Below, piece after piece: positions 1 to 8,760 of a stretch of DNA of 64,000 nt. This DNA is from Thiogranum sp. (GTDB lineage Bacteria; Pseudomonadota; Gammaproteobacteria; DSM-19610). The notes under the pieces were generated by a model. It saw nothing but the letters and a program-made list of their open reading frames with translations. It was not told where the DNA came from and did not search any database. A program made the position numbers and the translations under genes. Each line of letters opens with the position of its first letter. Position 1 is the stretch's first letter. The DNA lies in NCBI GenBank assembly GCA_030148775.1, contig JASBST010000094.1, positions 1 through 64,000 of the forward strand, given 5' to 3'.

Positions 1-1
1 C

Positions 2-496
2 GAGTCACCACAGGACACCGATCGCAAGCTGTCGGGTTTGTGGTTGAAGTTCGCGCTGGCAGCGATGATGACGGGATCCGCCGGCTGGCTGCTGGCGCAC
101 GCCGCCGTTCCGATCGCCGAATACAGCGGTTTGTCGCAAACCGTCATCGGCGGTCTCCTGACCGGCCTCACGAGTTCCCTCCCGGAGCTGATCACGGCGC
201 TGGCCGCGGTTCGTATGGGCGCCTTGACACTGGCAGTTGGCAATATCTTCGGCGGTAATGCCTTCGACGTACTGATCGTCGCTTTCGCCGACTGGACCTT
301 TCCCGGCGGCTCGGTGTTCGCGGCACTCAGCGGCCAACAACTGTTTCTACTCGCGTTGTCGTTGCTGTTGACCGCGATTCTGCTGATGGGGATGCTGTAC
401 CGCGAAAAGCACGGTCTGGCCAATATCGGCCTGGAAAGTGTGCTGGTGCTGGCGCTTTACCTCGGCGGCTTCGCGTCACTGGTGGCGTTTGGCTGA
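2..496 (+). CDS. Sodium/calcium exchanger family membrane protein, C-terminal part (5' truncated by window)
   Basis: The reading frame is open from the left edge and ends at 496, so the gene begins outside the window. It encodes the C-terminal half of a CaCA-family cation antiporter of the inner membrane, which exchanges Ca2+ (or another divalent cation) for Na+ or H+. The key evidence is the second alpha-repeat: a GGLLTGLTSSLPELITAL segment, in which the TSxPE core carries the ion-binding glutamate, followed by GNIFGGNAFDV, the usual GN-x2-GxN signature. Four to five hydrophobic helices follow and the protein ends at the last one, as is usual for the family. The family assignment is firm; the exact ion specificity cannot be read from the sequence. 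Confidence 0.85.
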   Translation, partial: ESPQDTDRKLSGLWLKFALAAMMTGSAGWLLAHAAVPIAEYSGLSQTVIGGLLTGLTSSLPELITALAAVRMGALTLAVGNIFGGNAFDVLIVAFADWTFPGGSVFAALSGQQLFLLALSLLLTAILLMGMLYREKHGLANIGLESVLVLALYLGGFASLVAFG

Positions 497-518
497 TTCG
501 CCAGCCCGCCCGCGCAGG

Positions 519-794
519 TCAACGATCCACACCCCGCAGGCGCTTTGACCAGAGTATGAACGCCGCGGGAACATGCACCAGACCGAACCCGGTAAGAAAT
601 GCGACGGTCTGATACCACCCCGGATCGTCGCGCGCCCAAACCAGCGCACTCCACCCGACGCCGAAGCCCACGACGAGCAACAACAGCCGGCTGAACATAG
701 CCATGCCTCGACTGGCCGTGTGGTACGGCAATCGCCAGTGCGCATACCCGACCGCCACCAGCAGCGGAAAAAGCAACACCCATTCGATCAGCAT
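519..794 (-). CDS. Small hypothetical membrane protein (91 aa)
   Basis: This short gene is convergent with the exchanger, 22 bp beyond its stop. It encodes a protein with three likely membrane helices (about residues 4-16, 34-54 and 63-81) and a basic C-terminus (SKRLRGVDR). The ATG at 794 is preceded by a weak purine-rich ACGGAA. No family is recognised. Overlapping frames on both strands are also open here, so the call rests on the hydrophobic pattern and the plausible start. Confidence 0.55.
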   Translation of the reverse strand: MLIEWVLLFPLLVAVGYAHWRLPYHTASRGMAMFSRLLLLVVGFGVGWSALVWARDDPGWYQTVAFLTGFGLVHVPAAFILWSKRLRGVDR

Positions 795-1004
795 TTCCGT
801 TGTCCCTAATCCAGATTCCCGTGCAGGTCAAGCCGTCTTGGTAAACTGAAGGAATCCAGGGACGTCGTCATTGAGGATCGTCAATCACCAGGACTGCTAT
901 TTCGGCTTTTATCACACATCGTCGACCAACGCGCAGAACATTGAGCCGCCGCTCCGGTGATTGTTATGATTGCGTCTTGGACAGTCCGACGAAGTCACCA
1001 ATCT

Positions 1005-2018
1005 TCATTCTTCACTATATTCCGCAGTTCCGCATACGCCGAACGCGTCGGTATACGCCTGGCGCGCATTTTTCGTCATGTGATCGTAGAGATATTTTCG
1101 TGATGCACACAAGCCTTGTGTGTAAGGATGATCGGCAAGTAAAGCAGTGCGCACGTCGCGATAGCCGATCGGTTCCCGGCTTCCCTGTGGACAAACGTAC
1201 TCTTCGTAATCCCCACTAGTGACTAGTGTCGCGTTGACCGCGCCACAGCGCACCGTGACAAAGGGGTCCTCATCGTTGAGATCCTCGGGACGGTGATGGG
1301 CGACGACGCACCGGTCGCTGAGCACCGCCGTGGGGACGAAAAAGCCCATCGCATCGGTCGCCCGCGTTAGCGCGGTATCCTCGCGCGCCCTGAAAACGAC
1401 CCGCGCCTGATTCGGTACGTGGCAGCCTCCGCATTCGTTCAGCTCAAGAAGGCGCTGCAGTTCGTCGCTCTGCATCGGCGGCTTGTTTTTGGGCCGGCGG
1501 TGGCTGCGGGCATGCGCCCTGAGCCTGGCGGTGGCTTTTTGTTGCGCCGTATCATCGCCCCGCGGCCAGGACCACCCCACCAGAGCCGCATGCGGTGCGG
1601 CTCCCAGCGGACGATAGACGTGCAAGCGCTGCGATCCGTCCTCCAGAATATAGGTGCCCCGGACATCGGCCACGGTCCAGGTCGCGTCGCCGTTTTCGTC
1701 TTTCACCCGATAATATTCGACCCGGTCGCTGCGCGTGCCGGGGGGAAATAGCAGCGAGTACCGGCCCTGATCCGGCAGATAAACGACGTCGATCTTTCCG
1801 TCGGCGGGCACGCGCGACCACACGCGAATAAGATCGTCCCGATCGTGGGTAGTAGGCAGTCGGATCGAAGGCAGCATGAGACGATAGCCATTGTCGCGCC
1901 AATAAGATGCTGGATCGTCGATGCGCAGCGCGCGCGGATATTGGTCGGCGGCGATGGTAACAAACGACGCCGAAAGCATCAGCGTCGCCGTGGCGAGTCG
2001 TACCAACAATAGGCTCAT
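1005..2018 (-). CDS. Secreted protein with one c-type haem-binding motif
   Basis: The 337-residue product starts with a Sec signal peptide (about 1-24, cleavage near TIAA-DQ), so it is probably periplasmic. One CxxCH motif (ECGGCHVPN, near residue 195) indicates a single covalent haem c. The first half is rich in beta-type sequence and resembles a sensing or carbohydrate-binding fold rather than a known cytochrome. The C-terminal part holds several further cysteines (DRCVVAHH, VRCGAV, YVCPQG, GLCASR, GVCGTA) that may form disulfides. The ATG at 2018 follows a GAGGGTG stretch. No neighbouring gene points to an electron-transfer partner. It is a real secreted protein of unknown function; haem attachment is inferred from the motif. 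Confidence 0.7.
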   Translation of the reverse strand: MSLLLVRLATATLMLSASFVTIAADQYPRALRIDDPASYWRDNGYRLMLPSIRLPTTHDRDDLIRVWSRVPADGKIDVVYLPDQGRYSLLFPPGTRSDRVEYYRVKDENGDATWTVADVRGTYILEDGSQRLHVYRPLGAAPHAALVGWSWPRGDDTAQQKATARLRAHARSHRRPKNKPPMQSDELQRLLELNECGGCHVPNQARVVFRAREDTALTRATDAMGFFVPTAVLSDRCVVAHHRPEDLNDEDPFVTVRCGAVNATLVTSGDYEEYVCPQGSREPIGYRDVRTALLADHPYTQGLCASRKYLYDHMTKNARQAYTDAFGVCGTAEYSEE

Positions 2019-2198
2019 GGAAACACCCTCGATTGTCGCCCGGGTACACGCAAACTCCGCCCATCAGCAGATCCCGTTGCCAACCAAACTAGCAGGAAAT
2101 CAGGGACAGGGTGTTATATTTTGTGTATACCGCACGACGGACCGGGATGGGCGGCCGTGCCGATGACGACGCGCTGTCGGCGCGGCTGCGCAACCGGT

Positions 2199-3743
2199 TC
2201 AGGCGCACAAACGGGCGAGCAAGCGTCGGGCGGTTTTCCTGAACTGGTGCAGAGGCCGGGATTTGGCGGGATTCACGGGCTCCGCCAGCAATTCCGGCCA
2301 CTGCTGGCCGATGAGCCGGTGGAACAGCCGGTGGTCAGGGGACAGACGGTGTTTTTCCTCCACCGACAGCATGTCGATAAGAATTTGCCGGCAGTTGAAC
2401 GGCGTAAAGATTTCCCGCCAGGCCAGGTCGAATTCCGCCTGGGTGGCGGCCAACCAGTTGCCGTGGGCCTGCTCCCAGGAGAACAGATCCAGCAAATGCA
2501 CCCCGTGACGTGCCCGGCTGTCCGCCAGCCAGCGGGTATAGGCGTCCAGCGCGAAGGGGTGCTCGCCCATGCGCTGAAGAAAGGCGAGATCCCCGGCGGT
2601 GAAAAACGGCTTGTTGGCGTCGATGCGTTTGCGAAAGGGCTCCCGGGCCACTTCCGCCCCGCTACCGGTCATCACGGCTTTTTGTCGTCCATAACGCAGG
2701 CGGATCGCCTCGATATCGCCGCCGTAGACCTCGTGCGCCGAAAAACAATGCGTCCTGAACATGGCGCTGAAGGCATCCGACATGGCCGGAAGCGCCGCTA
2801 TGACGCTGTGGTCGGCGCCGATACGACGCGCCAGCCGGGCCGCGATCACAAGATCGGCGTGTTTATCCGGCATGGTCTTCTGCCGTACCGTGATCAGGCG
2901 CAAGCGATCGCCAAGCGCGCGCGCGGCCGACAGCACCATGCGGCTGTCCAGTCCGGCGGTCATACCGAGCACGGCATCGAAACGATTGGCGAAGGCGCTC
3001 ACCAGACCCGTCAGTCTTTCGCAGATCCTCGGGACCGCGATCTCCAGATCGATTGGCGCCAACGGCGCCAGCGGCCAATAACGTCGGACTTCCCCGCCGT
3101 CGAGGTTCAGATGGTGGTTCGGCAGCAGATGGGTAATCTCGCGGAAGGCGGTACGATTACCCGGCCACCGGTTTTCGTCGTGGGCACGAAACTCCGGCGA
3201 CGCCATGAAATCCGCCGCCTCCCGGCTCACCTGCAGCTGCAGATGCCAAGCCAACAATCCCGGTTGCGAGCCCACCCACAGCGGCAACCCGCTATCCGGT
3301 GGCGTGAAGAAAATCTGCCGCAGACCAAGCGCGTCGTGAAACATCAGGCGCCTGTCGCCCTGCCGCGCAATGATAATCCAACGTCCGCCATAGGCTGCGG
3401 TGGCGCGAATCAGCGTGTCGAAGTCGTCGAAACGGGCCAACAAAGTCCGGCAAATCGTGGCATCGTCAGCCGCTGGCGCGGCCGGGTCGACCATATAACC
3501 GATCATGGCAAGCGATTTGCCGACGCCGGTCGCGCGGCTGAAGCCCAAGTCCGGATGTAGCGTCAGCTTCAGGTCCGTGGCGATATCATGACGCCGCCAG
3601 CCCCGAAGGGCTGTGACATAATCGGGACCTAGCAGGTACTGACCGCAATAGTGCTCGCCGGGAAACGGCGTATCGATCGACGCTGTGTCCGAACCGGTGA
3701 GCACGGCCGTCAAACGGCGGTCTTCTTGCGAAGAATCCGCCAT
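2199..3743 (-). CDS. Asparagine-synthetase-like ATP-dependent amide/lactam-forming enzyme
   Basis: About 514 residues from the ATG at 3743. A GTG at 3704, just after the upstream stop, is an alternative start, and neither has a good ribosome site. The C-terminal domain carries the ATP-pyrophosphatase loop as TAGLDSR (classical form SGGxDS) followed by a strand/helix typical of asparagine synthetase, beta-lactam synthetase and lasso-cyclase relatives. The N-terminal domain resembles the glutaminase fold (GRWIIIARQGDRRLMFHDALG), but there is no cysteine at position 2, so it should not release ammonia from glutamine. This pattern suggests an adenylating enzyme that joins an internal or supplied amine. 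It overlaps the GNAT gene upstream and is the last gene of a three-gene operon with a 2OG oxygenase. The product is unknown. The family call is good; the reaction is inference. Confidence 0.75.
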   Translation of the reverse strand: MADSSQEDRRLTAVLTGSDTASIDTPFPGEHYCGQYLLGPDYVTALRGWRRHDIATDLKLTLHPDLGFSRATGVGKSLAMIGYMVDPAAPAADDATICRTLLARFDDFDTLIRATAAYGGRWIIIARQGDRRLMFHDALGLRQIFFTPPDSGLPLWVGSQPGLLAWHLQLQVSREAADFMASPEFRAHDENRWPGNRTAFREITHLLPNHHLNLDGGEVRRYWPLAPLAPIDLEIAVPRICERLTGLVSAFANRFDAVLGMTAGLDSRMVLSAARALGDRLRLITVRQKTMPDKHADLVIAARLARRIGADHSVIAALPAMSDAFSAMFRTHCFSAHEVYGGDIEAIRLRYGRQKAVMTGSGAEVAREPFRKRIDANKPFFTAGDLAFLQRMGEHPFALDAYTRWLADSRARHGVHLLDLFSWEQAHGNWLAATQAEFDLAWREIFTPFNCRQILIDMLSVEEKHRLSPDHRLFHRLIGQQWPELLAEPVNPAKSRPLHQFRKTARRLLARLCA

Positions 3744-4228
3744 TCGCCGTCGACACTGGTGTCGCTGCTGGCACCTTTGTCCTCGAAGCCCAGACGTTGC
3801 ATGGAGACCACGCGCTGGCGCTGTGCTTCGACCCACACCTCCTCGAATCCGAGCTCGCACGCCAGTTCGACGCGTGCGCTGACGACGCGCCTGGACAAAC
3901 CGTTACCGCAAAATTCCGGATGAATCGCAAGGCGGTTCAACACACCGACGGGGTAGCGCATCTGATCCAGATAGGGCCCGAAACTACAGCTGTCAGGGAT
4001 TTCGCCGGCCGCGCGCGCGCCGCACAGACGGCCGCAGCCGACGATCTCCCCGTCGCGCAGATCGGCGACGTGCCAACCGGCGTAGTCGAATTGGTCGAGA
4101 CGGAACCGTTGCCGGGCGACCGCCGCGTCGATCAGTCCACACCAGACCCGCAGGCGGAACTCACCGATCCGTTGCAACAGGTCGGTGTCTTCCTCGCCCT
4201 TGAAGATGACCAGCGGTGTCACGACCAT
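3710..4228 (-). CDS. GNAT-family acyltransferase
   Basis: A 172-residue single-domain protein of the GCN5-related N-acyltransferase superfamily. The acyl-CoA binding region is visible as VLNRLAIHPEFCGNGLSRRVV (about residues 95-115), which gives the beta4 strand and the x-x-G-x-G/A turn. The C-terminal GFEDKGA matches the usual motif B region. The start at 4228 overlaps the 3' end of the oxygenase gene by 10 bp, and the 3' end overlaps the asparagine-synthetase-like gene, so the three are probably translationally coupled. This context suggests it acylates a biosynthetic intermediate or makes its donor. The substrate is unknown. Confidence 0.8.
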   Translation of the reverse strand: MVVTPLVIFKGEEDTDLLQRIGEFRLRVWCGLIDAAVARQRFRLDQFDYAGWHVADLRDGEIVGCGRLCGARAAGEIPDSCSFGPYLDQMRYPVGVLNRLAIHPEFCGNGLSRRVVSARVELACELGFEEVWVEAQRQRVVSMQRLGFEDKGASSDTSVDGEWRILRKKTAV

Positions 4229-4974
4229 AACCCCAGACTACCGTCGCCCATGACGCTGATGAATGAGCCATAGGCCAGGCGGTCCTCGGAATGATCGACG
4301 GCGTGGAAATTGCGCGAATTGATCAGCACCACGTCGCCCTGTGTCACCGGTACCCGCAACATCCGGCTGTCGGCGACCACGTCCTGGTGGTAGTAGTAAC
4401 TGTCCTTGACCTGGTAGCGGTCATCTTCCGCGCTCCACAATTTATCCCACAGCAGGAGATCCCCCCCCTGCGACGGAATGCGCAAATAGAAATTCCACGC
4501 CAGTTGCGCCACCGCGTCGGCGACCGCCCAGCCTTGCGAATCCTGGGCGGCAAAGTCCACGTGAATCGGGCTGAAGCCATTGCGCAACTTGCCGTTGCCG
4601 GCGAAATAGGCGCCGCAGTCCGGCTCGCGCATTACGTCAGCCTCGAATTCGACACCGCGCAGTTCACCCAGGAAACGCTCAAGCGGAGAGAAGCTGTGTT
4701 GGAAAATTTCCACGAACGCGGCGTTGAACTGGCGAGCCATCTCGAAATAATTGGATTTCGAAGCGCACAGACCCTGTTCATATTGACTGATACCAAGGCG
4801 GGTGACTTGTTCGATGCTCTGGGTACGGCCCGCGTCGGTCAACAAGGCCCGCATGAAGGATTCGCATTCGGCGGCACTGGCAAAGCTCTCGAGCCGTACC
4901 GCCGGCACACGGCCCGCGGCCAGTTCGAGAATGGCGGTGCGATTGAACGTCTGTATCTGGTCGCTGACCCACAT
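4219..4974 (-). CDS. 2-oxoglutarate/Fe(II)-dependent oxygenase-like protein
   Basis: First gene of the operon with the GNAT and the asparagine-synthetase-like gene. About 251 residues from the ATG at 4974; a TTG at 5013 would add 13 residues. The iron-binding facial triad is apparent: HxD in FSPIHVDFA (mid-protein) and the distal histidine in NSRNFHAVDH. A following Arg (EDRLAYGSF) could hold 2-oxoglutarate. The surrounding strands (LAWNFYLRIPSQGGDLLLW and GDVVLINSR) fit a double-stranded beta-helix of the 2OG-Fe oxygenase superfamily. It probably hydroxylates, desaturates or cyclises a small molecule. The arrangement is reminiscent of clavam-type pathways, but that is only an analogy. Confidence 0.75.
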   Translation of the reverse strand: MWVSDQIQTFNRTAILELAAGRVPAVRLESFASAAECESFMRALLTDAGRTQSIEQVTRLGISQYEQGLCASKSNYFEMARQFNAAFVEIFQHSFSPLERFLGELRGVEFEADVMREPDCGAYFAGNGKLRNGFSPIHVDFAAQDSQGWAVADAVAQLAWNFYLRIPSQGGDLLLWDKLWSAEDDRYQVKDSYYYHQDVVADSRMLRVPVTQGDVVLINSRNFHAVDHSEDRLAYGSFISVMGDGSLGLWS

Positions 4975-5554
4975 GGCTATCGAAACGTCCTGGTGACTCT
5001 GCTGGCCAAGCAATAGCTGGATCGCAGATAGTAACTTCTGATTCGGCTGGAAGCGGTATTAATTTATGTGCTTTTTATTACCGTCTTACGACGACTGCGG
5101 TTTTCGGCCACAGCGTACGCGAAATCCGCCGAGCCGATGTGCTTCATCGCAGCCTTCAATCTGTCGGGAGTTGATTTCCGGATGACTCAGCCATTATCGT
5201 CCACGCAATGTTAATTCATCAATGATCGTCAATACAAAACATCAAATTCATCGATTTGAATAAAGGTTCCCGGACGGGCATACTGCGCCGTTGGATCAAG
5301 CCTCCCGCTCCACCCGGGGCGACCCGGTTGAAAATCGGGACAGGAGGCACAGCCACCCGCTCCGGAACAATTCCCCCGAGCGGGCGAAAAGCGGGCCGGA
5401 GTGTTCGCGGGAGGGAAATAACCGCCCCTGGCGTCGGGCCATCTGTCCGGCCCGTTCATGGTCCATAGCCGCATTCCATCGGTTCCCGGCGGACCGGTGA
5501 CCGGCTTCGTCGATTTACACAATGAGGCCCCACCCTCGTGGCGGGAAACGAAGT
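4975..5554. other. Intergenic region upstream of the SulP gene and the oxygenase operon
   Basis: A 580-bp divergent gap. It is AT-rich around 5040-5080 and 5210-5265 and GC-rich near 5300-5450. It should hold the promoters of both flanking transcription units. Short open frames on both strands (for example 5229-5522, minus) have no recognisable family or good start. No tRNA or riboswitch was recognised. Confidence 0.5.
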
Positions 5555-7696
5555 ATGCAAGCGTTACTCTATAATTTGATGCCTTTTCTGCGCTGGTTCC
5601 CGATGACCCGGGAAGGCCTGCGCGCCGATTTGTTCGCCGGTGTCACGGTGGCCCTGGTACTGGTACCGCAGAGTATGGCCTACGCCCAGTTGGCCGGTCT
5701 GCCGGTGGTCTACGGGCTATATGCTTCATTTGTACCGGTGATTGTCGCCTCACTGTGGGGTTCGTCCAGCCAATTGCACACCGGCCCAGTGGCCATGCTG
5801 TCCTTGATGAGCGCCGCGGCACTGATCCCTTTCGCCAGTCCCGGCAGCGCCGACTTCATCGAGCTGTCCATCATGCTGGCGCTGATGGTCGGTGTACTGC
5901 GCCTGGCGCTGGGGCTGTTTCGCCTCGGCGCTATCGTCAATCTGCTGTCGAGCCCGGTGATCGTCGGTTTCACTAACGCAGCGGCGCTGATCATCGGCCT
6001 GTCGCAGTTGAGCAAAGTGATCGGCGTGCCCTTTCCGCGCACCGACACTTATCTTGAAGACCTCGCCCGGGTGGTGATGCAGATCCCGGAAATGCACCTG
6101 GGAACCGCCGCCTTCGCCGTGGCCGCCTGGCTACTGATCGTGATGTTGCGCCGCAAGCTGCCGTCGATGCCGGGCGTGCTGGCCGCGGTGGTGGCGGCCA
6201 CTCTGGTCAGCGCGCTGATCGGTTACGAGGAGAAGCTCGATATCGCCAGCGAGCAGATTCAGAGCCCTGAGGTGGTCGAGGCGGTACAGGCGTTCGACAC
6301 CGCTCACCGTCGTATCAGCGAACTGACCAACGAACTGGCGGACCTGAACCACCGCGCCGACGAGTTGGAAGCCAAAGGCGGTCTGGAGCGTATCGAGCAG
6401 GCGGCCAATCTGCGCGCGCACGCCGTGGTGATCAAACAACAGCTCAAACAGTTGAAAGCGGATAACACCAAGCGTCGCGTCAGCTTGCACGCCATGAGCC
6501 TGTCGAGCGTCACCACCAGCGACGGTCGACAGCACTTTTATCTGCGCAAGCAGGTACCCGAGGGTCTGGAGACCGACGCCAACCTGTGGCGCTTTGATGG
6601 GGTGAACAACAGCGACGTAGTGCTGTCGGCGGGCGGCGCGGTGGTCGGCAAGATCCCGGAAGGCCTGCCTAACCTGGCGGTACCGACCGTCCACTGGGAG
6701 CTGCTGCTCGCTCTGTTGCCGGCGGCCATCGTCATGGCGCTGATCGGCTTCATGGAGGCGACGTCCATTTCGAAGGCCATCGCCACCAGCACCGGTGAGC
6801 GCATCGACACCAGCAAGGAGCTGGTGGGACAGGGGCTGGCCAACATCGCCGGGAGTTTCTTTGGCTCCTATACCGTCAGCGGCTCCTTCTCCCGCTCCGC
6901 GGTGGCCGCGCGCACAGGCGCCAAGACCGGTCTGTTCGCCATTATCAGCGCTCTGGCCGTTGTACTGGTGCTGCTGTTCTTTACCTCCTACTTATACCAC
7001 CTGCCACAGGCCGTGCTGGCCGTGATCGTGATGATGGCGGTGTTCAGCCTGATCCGTATTGAACCGTTGCGACAGGCGTGGAAGGTCGATCGGGTGAGTG
7101 CGTCTATCGGCATCATCACCTTTGTGGCGACACTGCTGATGGCGCCGTCTATCGCCAACGGCATCCTGCTGGGCGTGGCGCTTACCGTGCTCCATTATCT
7201 GATACGCATCATGAAGCCACGCGCCGAGATTGTCTCGCGCAAAGCCGACGGCACCCTCGGTGGCATCCGCGCCCACGGCCTGGAACCGCTCAGCGAGAGT
7301 TTCGTGCCGGTGCGTTTCGACGGTTCTCTGAGCTTCATCAACGTCGCCTACTTTGAGGACATCATCCTGGAAGCCCACAGCGAATACCCCAACGCGCAGG
7401 TGATCCTGGTGGTGGCCAGCGGCATCAACGATATCGACGCCTCCGGCGAGGAGAAGATTCGCGAGGTGGCCAAACGCCTGCGCGATGTCGGTGTCACCCT
7501 GGTATTCAGCAGTCTTAAACACCAGGTATGGAAAGTACTGGTGCGCAGTGGCCTGGTCGAAGAACTCGGCATCGATTGTTTCTATCCCGACAAGCAGACG
7601 GCACTTAAAACCTTGTGCCAGCGCTACGGCGGGCGTTGTCGCGAAATGGGTATGGGGGGCACGCCAGAAGATAGCGCTGCGACGGCTGGCGCCTGA
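5555..7696 (+). CDS. SulP-family inorganic anion transporter with cytoplasmic STAS domain and a large soluble insertion
   Basis: A 713-residue SLC26/SulP transporter of the inner membrane, likely importing sulfate or bicarbonate. The N-terminus has the family signature (ADLFAGVTVALVLVPQSMAYAQLAGLP, read in parts from residue 22). The core carries GPVAMLSLMSA, SPVIVGFTNAAALIIGLSQL and EATSISKAIA. The C-terminal STAS domain spans about 585-690 (IDASGEEKIREV is the conserved loop). Unusual is an insertion of about 145 residues (roughly 225-370) between membrane segments: a charged coiled coil (ISELTNELADLNHRADELEA and KQQLKQLKADN) followed by a small beta-rich part. The ATG at 5555 was chosen because the protein then starts at the typical family N-terminus; an ATG at 5522 is possible. 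Sulfate handling fits a sulfur oxidiser, but bicarbonate cannot be excluded. Confidence 0.88.
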   Translation: MQALLYNLMPFLRWFPMTREGLRADLFAGVTVALVLVPQSMAYAQLAGLPVVYGLYASFVPVIVASLWGSSSQLHTGPVAMLSLMSAAALIPFASPGSADFIELSIMLALMVGVLRLALGLFRLGAIVNLLSSPVIVGFTNAAALIIGLSQLSKVIGVPFPRTDTYLEDLARVVMQIPEMHLGTAAFAVAAWLLIVMLRRKLPSMPGVLAAVVAATLVSALIGYEEKLDIASEQIQSPEVVEAVQAFDTAHRRISELTNELADLNHRADELEAKGGLERIEQAANLRAHAVVIKQQLKQLKADNTKRRVSLHAMSLSSVTTSDGRQHFYLRKQVPEGLETDANLWRFDGVNNSDVVLSAGGAVVGKIPEGLPNLAVPTVHWELLLALLPAAIVMALIGFMEATSISKAIATSTGERIDTSKELVGQGLANIAGSFFGSYTVSGSFSRSAVAARTGAKTGLFAIISALAVVLVLLFFTSYLYHLPQAVLAVIVMMAVFSLIRIEPLRQAWKVDRVSASIGIITFVATLLMAPSIANGILLGVALTVLHYLIRIMKPRAEIVSRKADGTLGGIRAHGLEPLSESFVPVRFDGSLSFINVAYFEDIILEAHSEYPNAQVILVVASGINDIDASGEEKIREVAKRLRDVGVTLVFSSLKHQVWKVLVRSGLVEELGIDCFYPDKQTALKTLCQRYGGRCREMGMGGTPEDSAATAGA

Positions 7697-7817
7697 GCGC
7701 CAATAGAGTTCGCATCGCGGGATGGAGGCCGTATTCGTCCAATGACCTTAACATCGACATTTGCCTAGCAATGTGGTTCTTGGAAAAGGAGTTCATGCAC
7801 CCGCCATCCCGGACAAG

Positions 7818-8342
7818 TTAGCGTAGGTTGACGCCTCTAGCGTATATCCAGGTAGAGTCTATTGCTTTTAGATTGAGCGAAGCGCCACTCGTCTGCAACA
7901 CACGAAAAGAAATAATATCGCCGGGCTGAACAGGGATGGCAGCGCTGGCCCCATGCTGAATAAAATTTTGCCCCGCCAAGCTAGCGTCCTCCTTTACATT
8001 AAGTCGGCCAGGTACAGGGACCATGGCTCCATTTCTCTCCAACGCCATCTGGATTTGACGCAACCCCGCCGTCGGGCTGTAATCCCATGCCAAATTCGCT
8101 TCTATTTCCAAGTATGTGAAGTTCGGATGCTGTGGGATAACAATTTTGCCAGGATAAGCGGGGTCTTCCATTCCCTCGGTATCATAAACAGTTACATCTG
8201 GGTACACGTCAGTGAAGCTTCCAGAATAGTTGGGTATCAATACGTCGCTGGAAAACGCCAGCAAAATACCTTCCGCAGCGAAGGCCGCATTCCATAACAA
8301 TGAACCTACGACAACGAGAAAAACCGTTACAAGCTTACGCAT
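7818..8342 (-). CDS. Secreted hypothetical protein (174 aa)
   Basis: It starts with a clear Sec signal peptide (MRKLVTVFLVVVGSLLWNAAFA, cleavage near residue 22). The mature part is about 150 residues, mostly beta-type, with an aromatic/proline-rich first half and no cysteines. The ATG at 8342 has an AGGAGT ribosome site. It is transcribed alone, convergent with the SulP gene. The predicted strands and lack of catalytic motifs suggest a periplasmic or extracellular binding or surface protein. No family is recognised. Confidence 0.7.
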   Translation of the reverse strand: MRKLVTVFLVVVGSLLWNAAFAAEGILLAFSSDVLIPNYSGSFTDVYPDVTVYDTEGMEDPAYPGKIVIPQHPNFTYLEIEANLAWDYSPTAGLRQIQMALERNGAMVPVPGRLNVKEDASLAGQNFIQHGASAAIPVQPGDIISFRVLQTSGASLNLKAIDSTWIYARGVNLR

Positions 8343-8760
8343 GGTGATACTCCTATATCAGAGAACAGCTTCGAATTGCGTTCCGTTGCACACTTAGTTC
8401 AAGAGAAAAAGATACCCGACGAACGAAAACGAACAAAGCACTTTAGCGGCAAAGGCGTGACAAACCTTTCTCCGATTCACTATTCCTTAACGACTCTCAT
8501 CTACACTTAACACCACCGACCACCCAAGCTCACTGATCATTAGTACTGCGATCGCTACCAGCACTTCCAATATTGATAGCCGCCGGGACCACAGCTTCTC
8601 GTCACCCCGATCGCCGGCACGGCTACCAGTCTTGACAGATTAGGACATACGTCTATTGAGCTTACAAGTCATCCGGTAGCAGCTGGGGTGCTTTCGACCT
8701 CGCCTCAGGCTGCAGATATCCCTGAGGCACAAATGCAGGTCCGGACCGTTGAGAAATCTG
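8343..8760. other. Intergenic region, no gene recognised
   Basis: A 418-bp divergent gap between the secreted-protein gene and the broken TetR gene. It is AT-rich next to 8343 and becomes GC-rich near 8600. No convincing start, RNA fold or repeat was seen. Confidence 0.5.

Noticed and set aside
457-831. 124-codon minus-strand frame overlapping the small membrane-protein gene
   Set aside because: Arg/Gly/Ser-rich composition; the hydrophobic frame at 519-794 is the better candidate.
2121-3560. 479-codon open frame on the plus strand
   Set aside because: It lies opposite the asparagine-synthetase-like gene and has an Arg/His/Gln-rich, non-protein composition.
5229-5522. 97-codon minus-strand frame with several Cys and Gly-rich sequence upstream of SulP
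   Set aside because: No start signal and no family; the region is better explained as control DNA.
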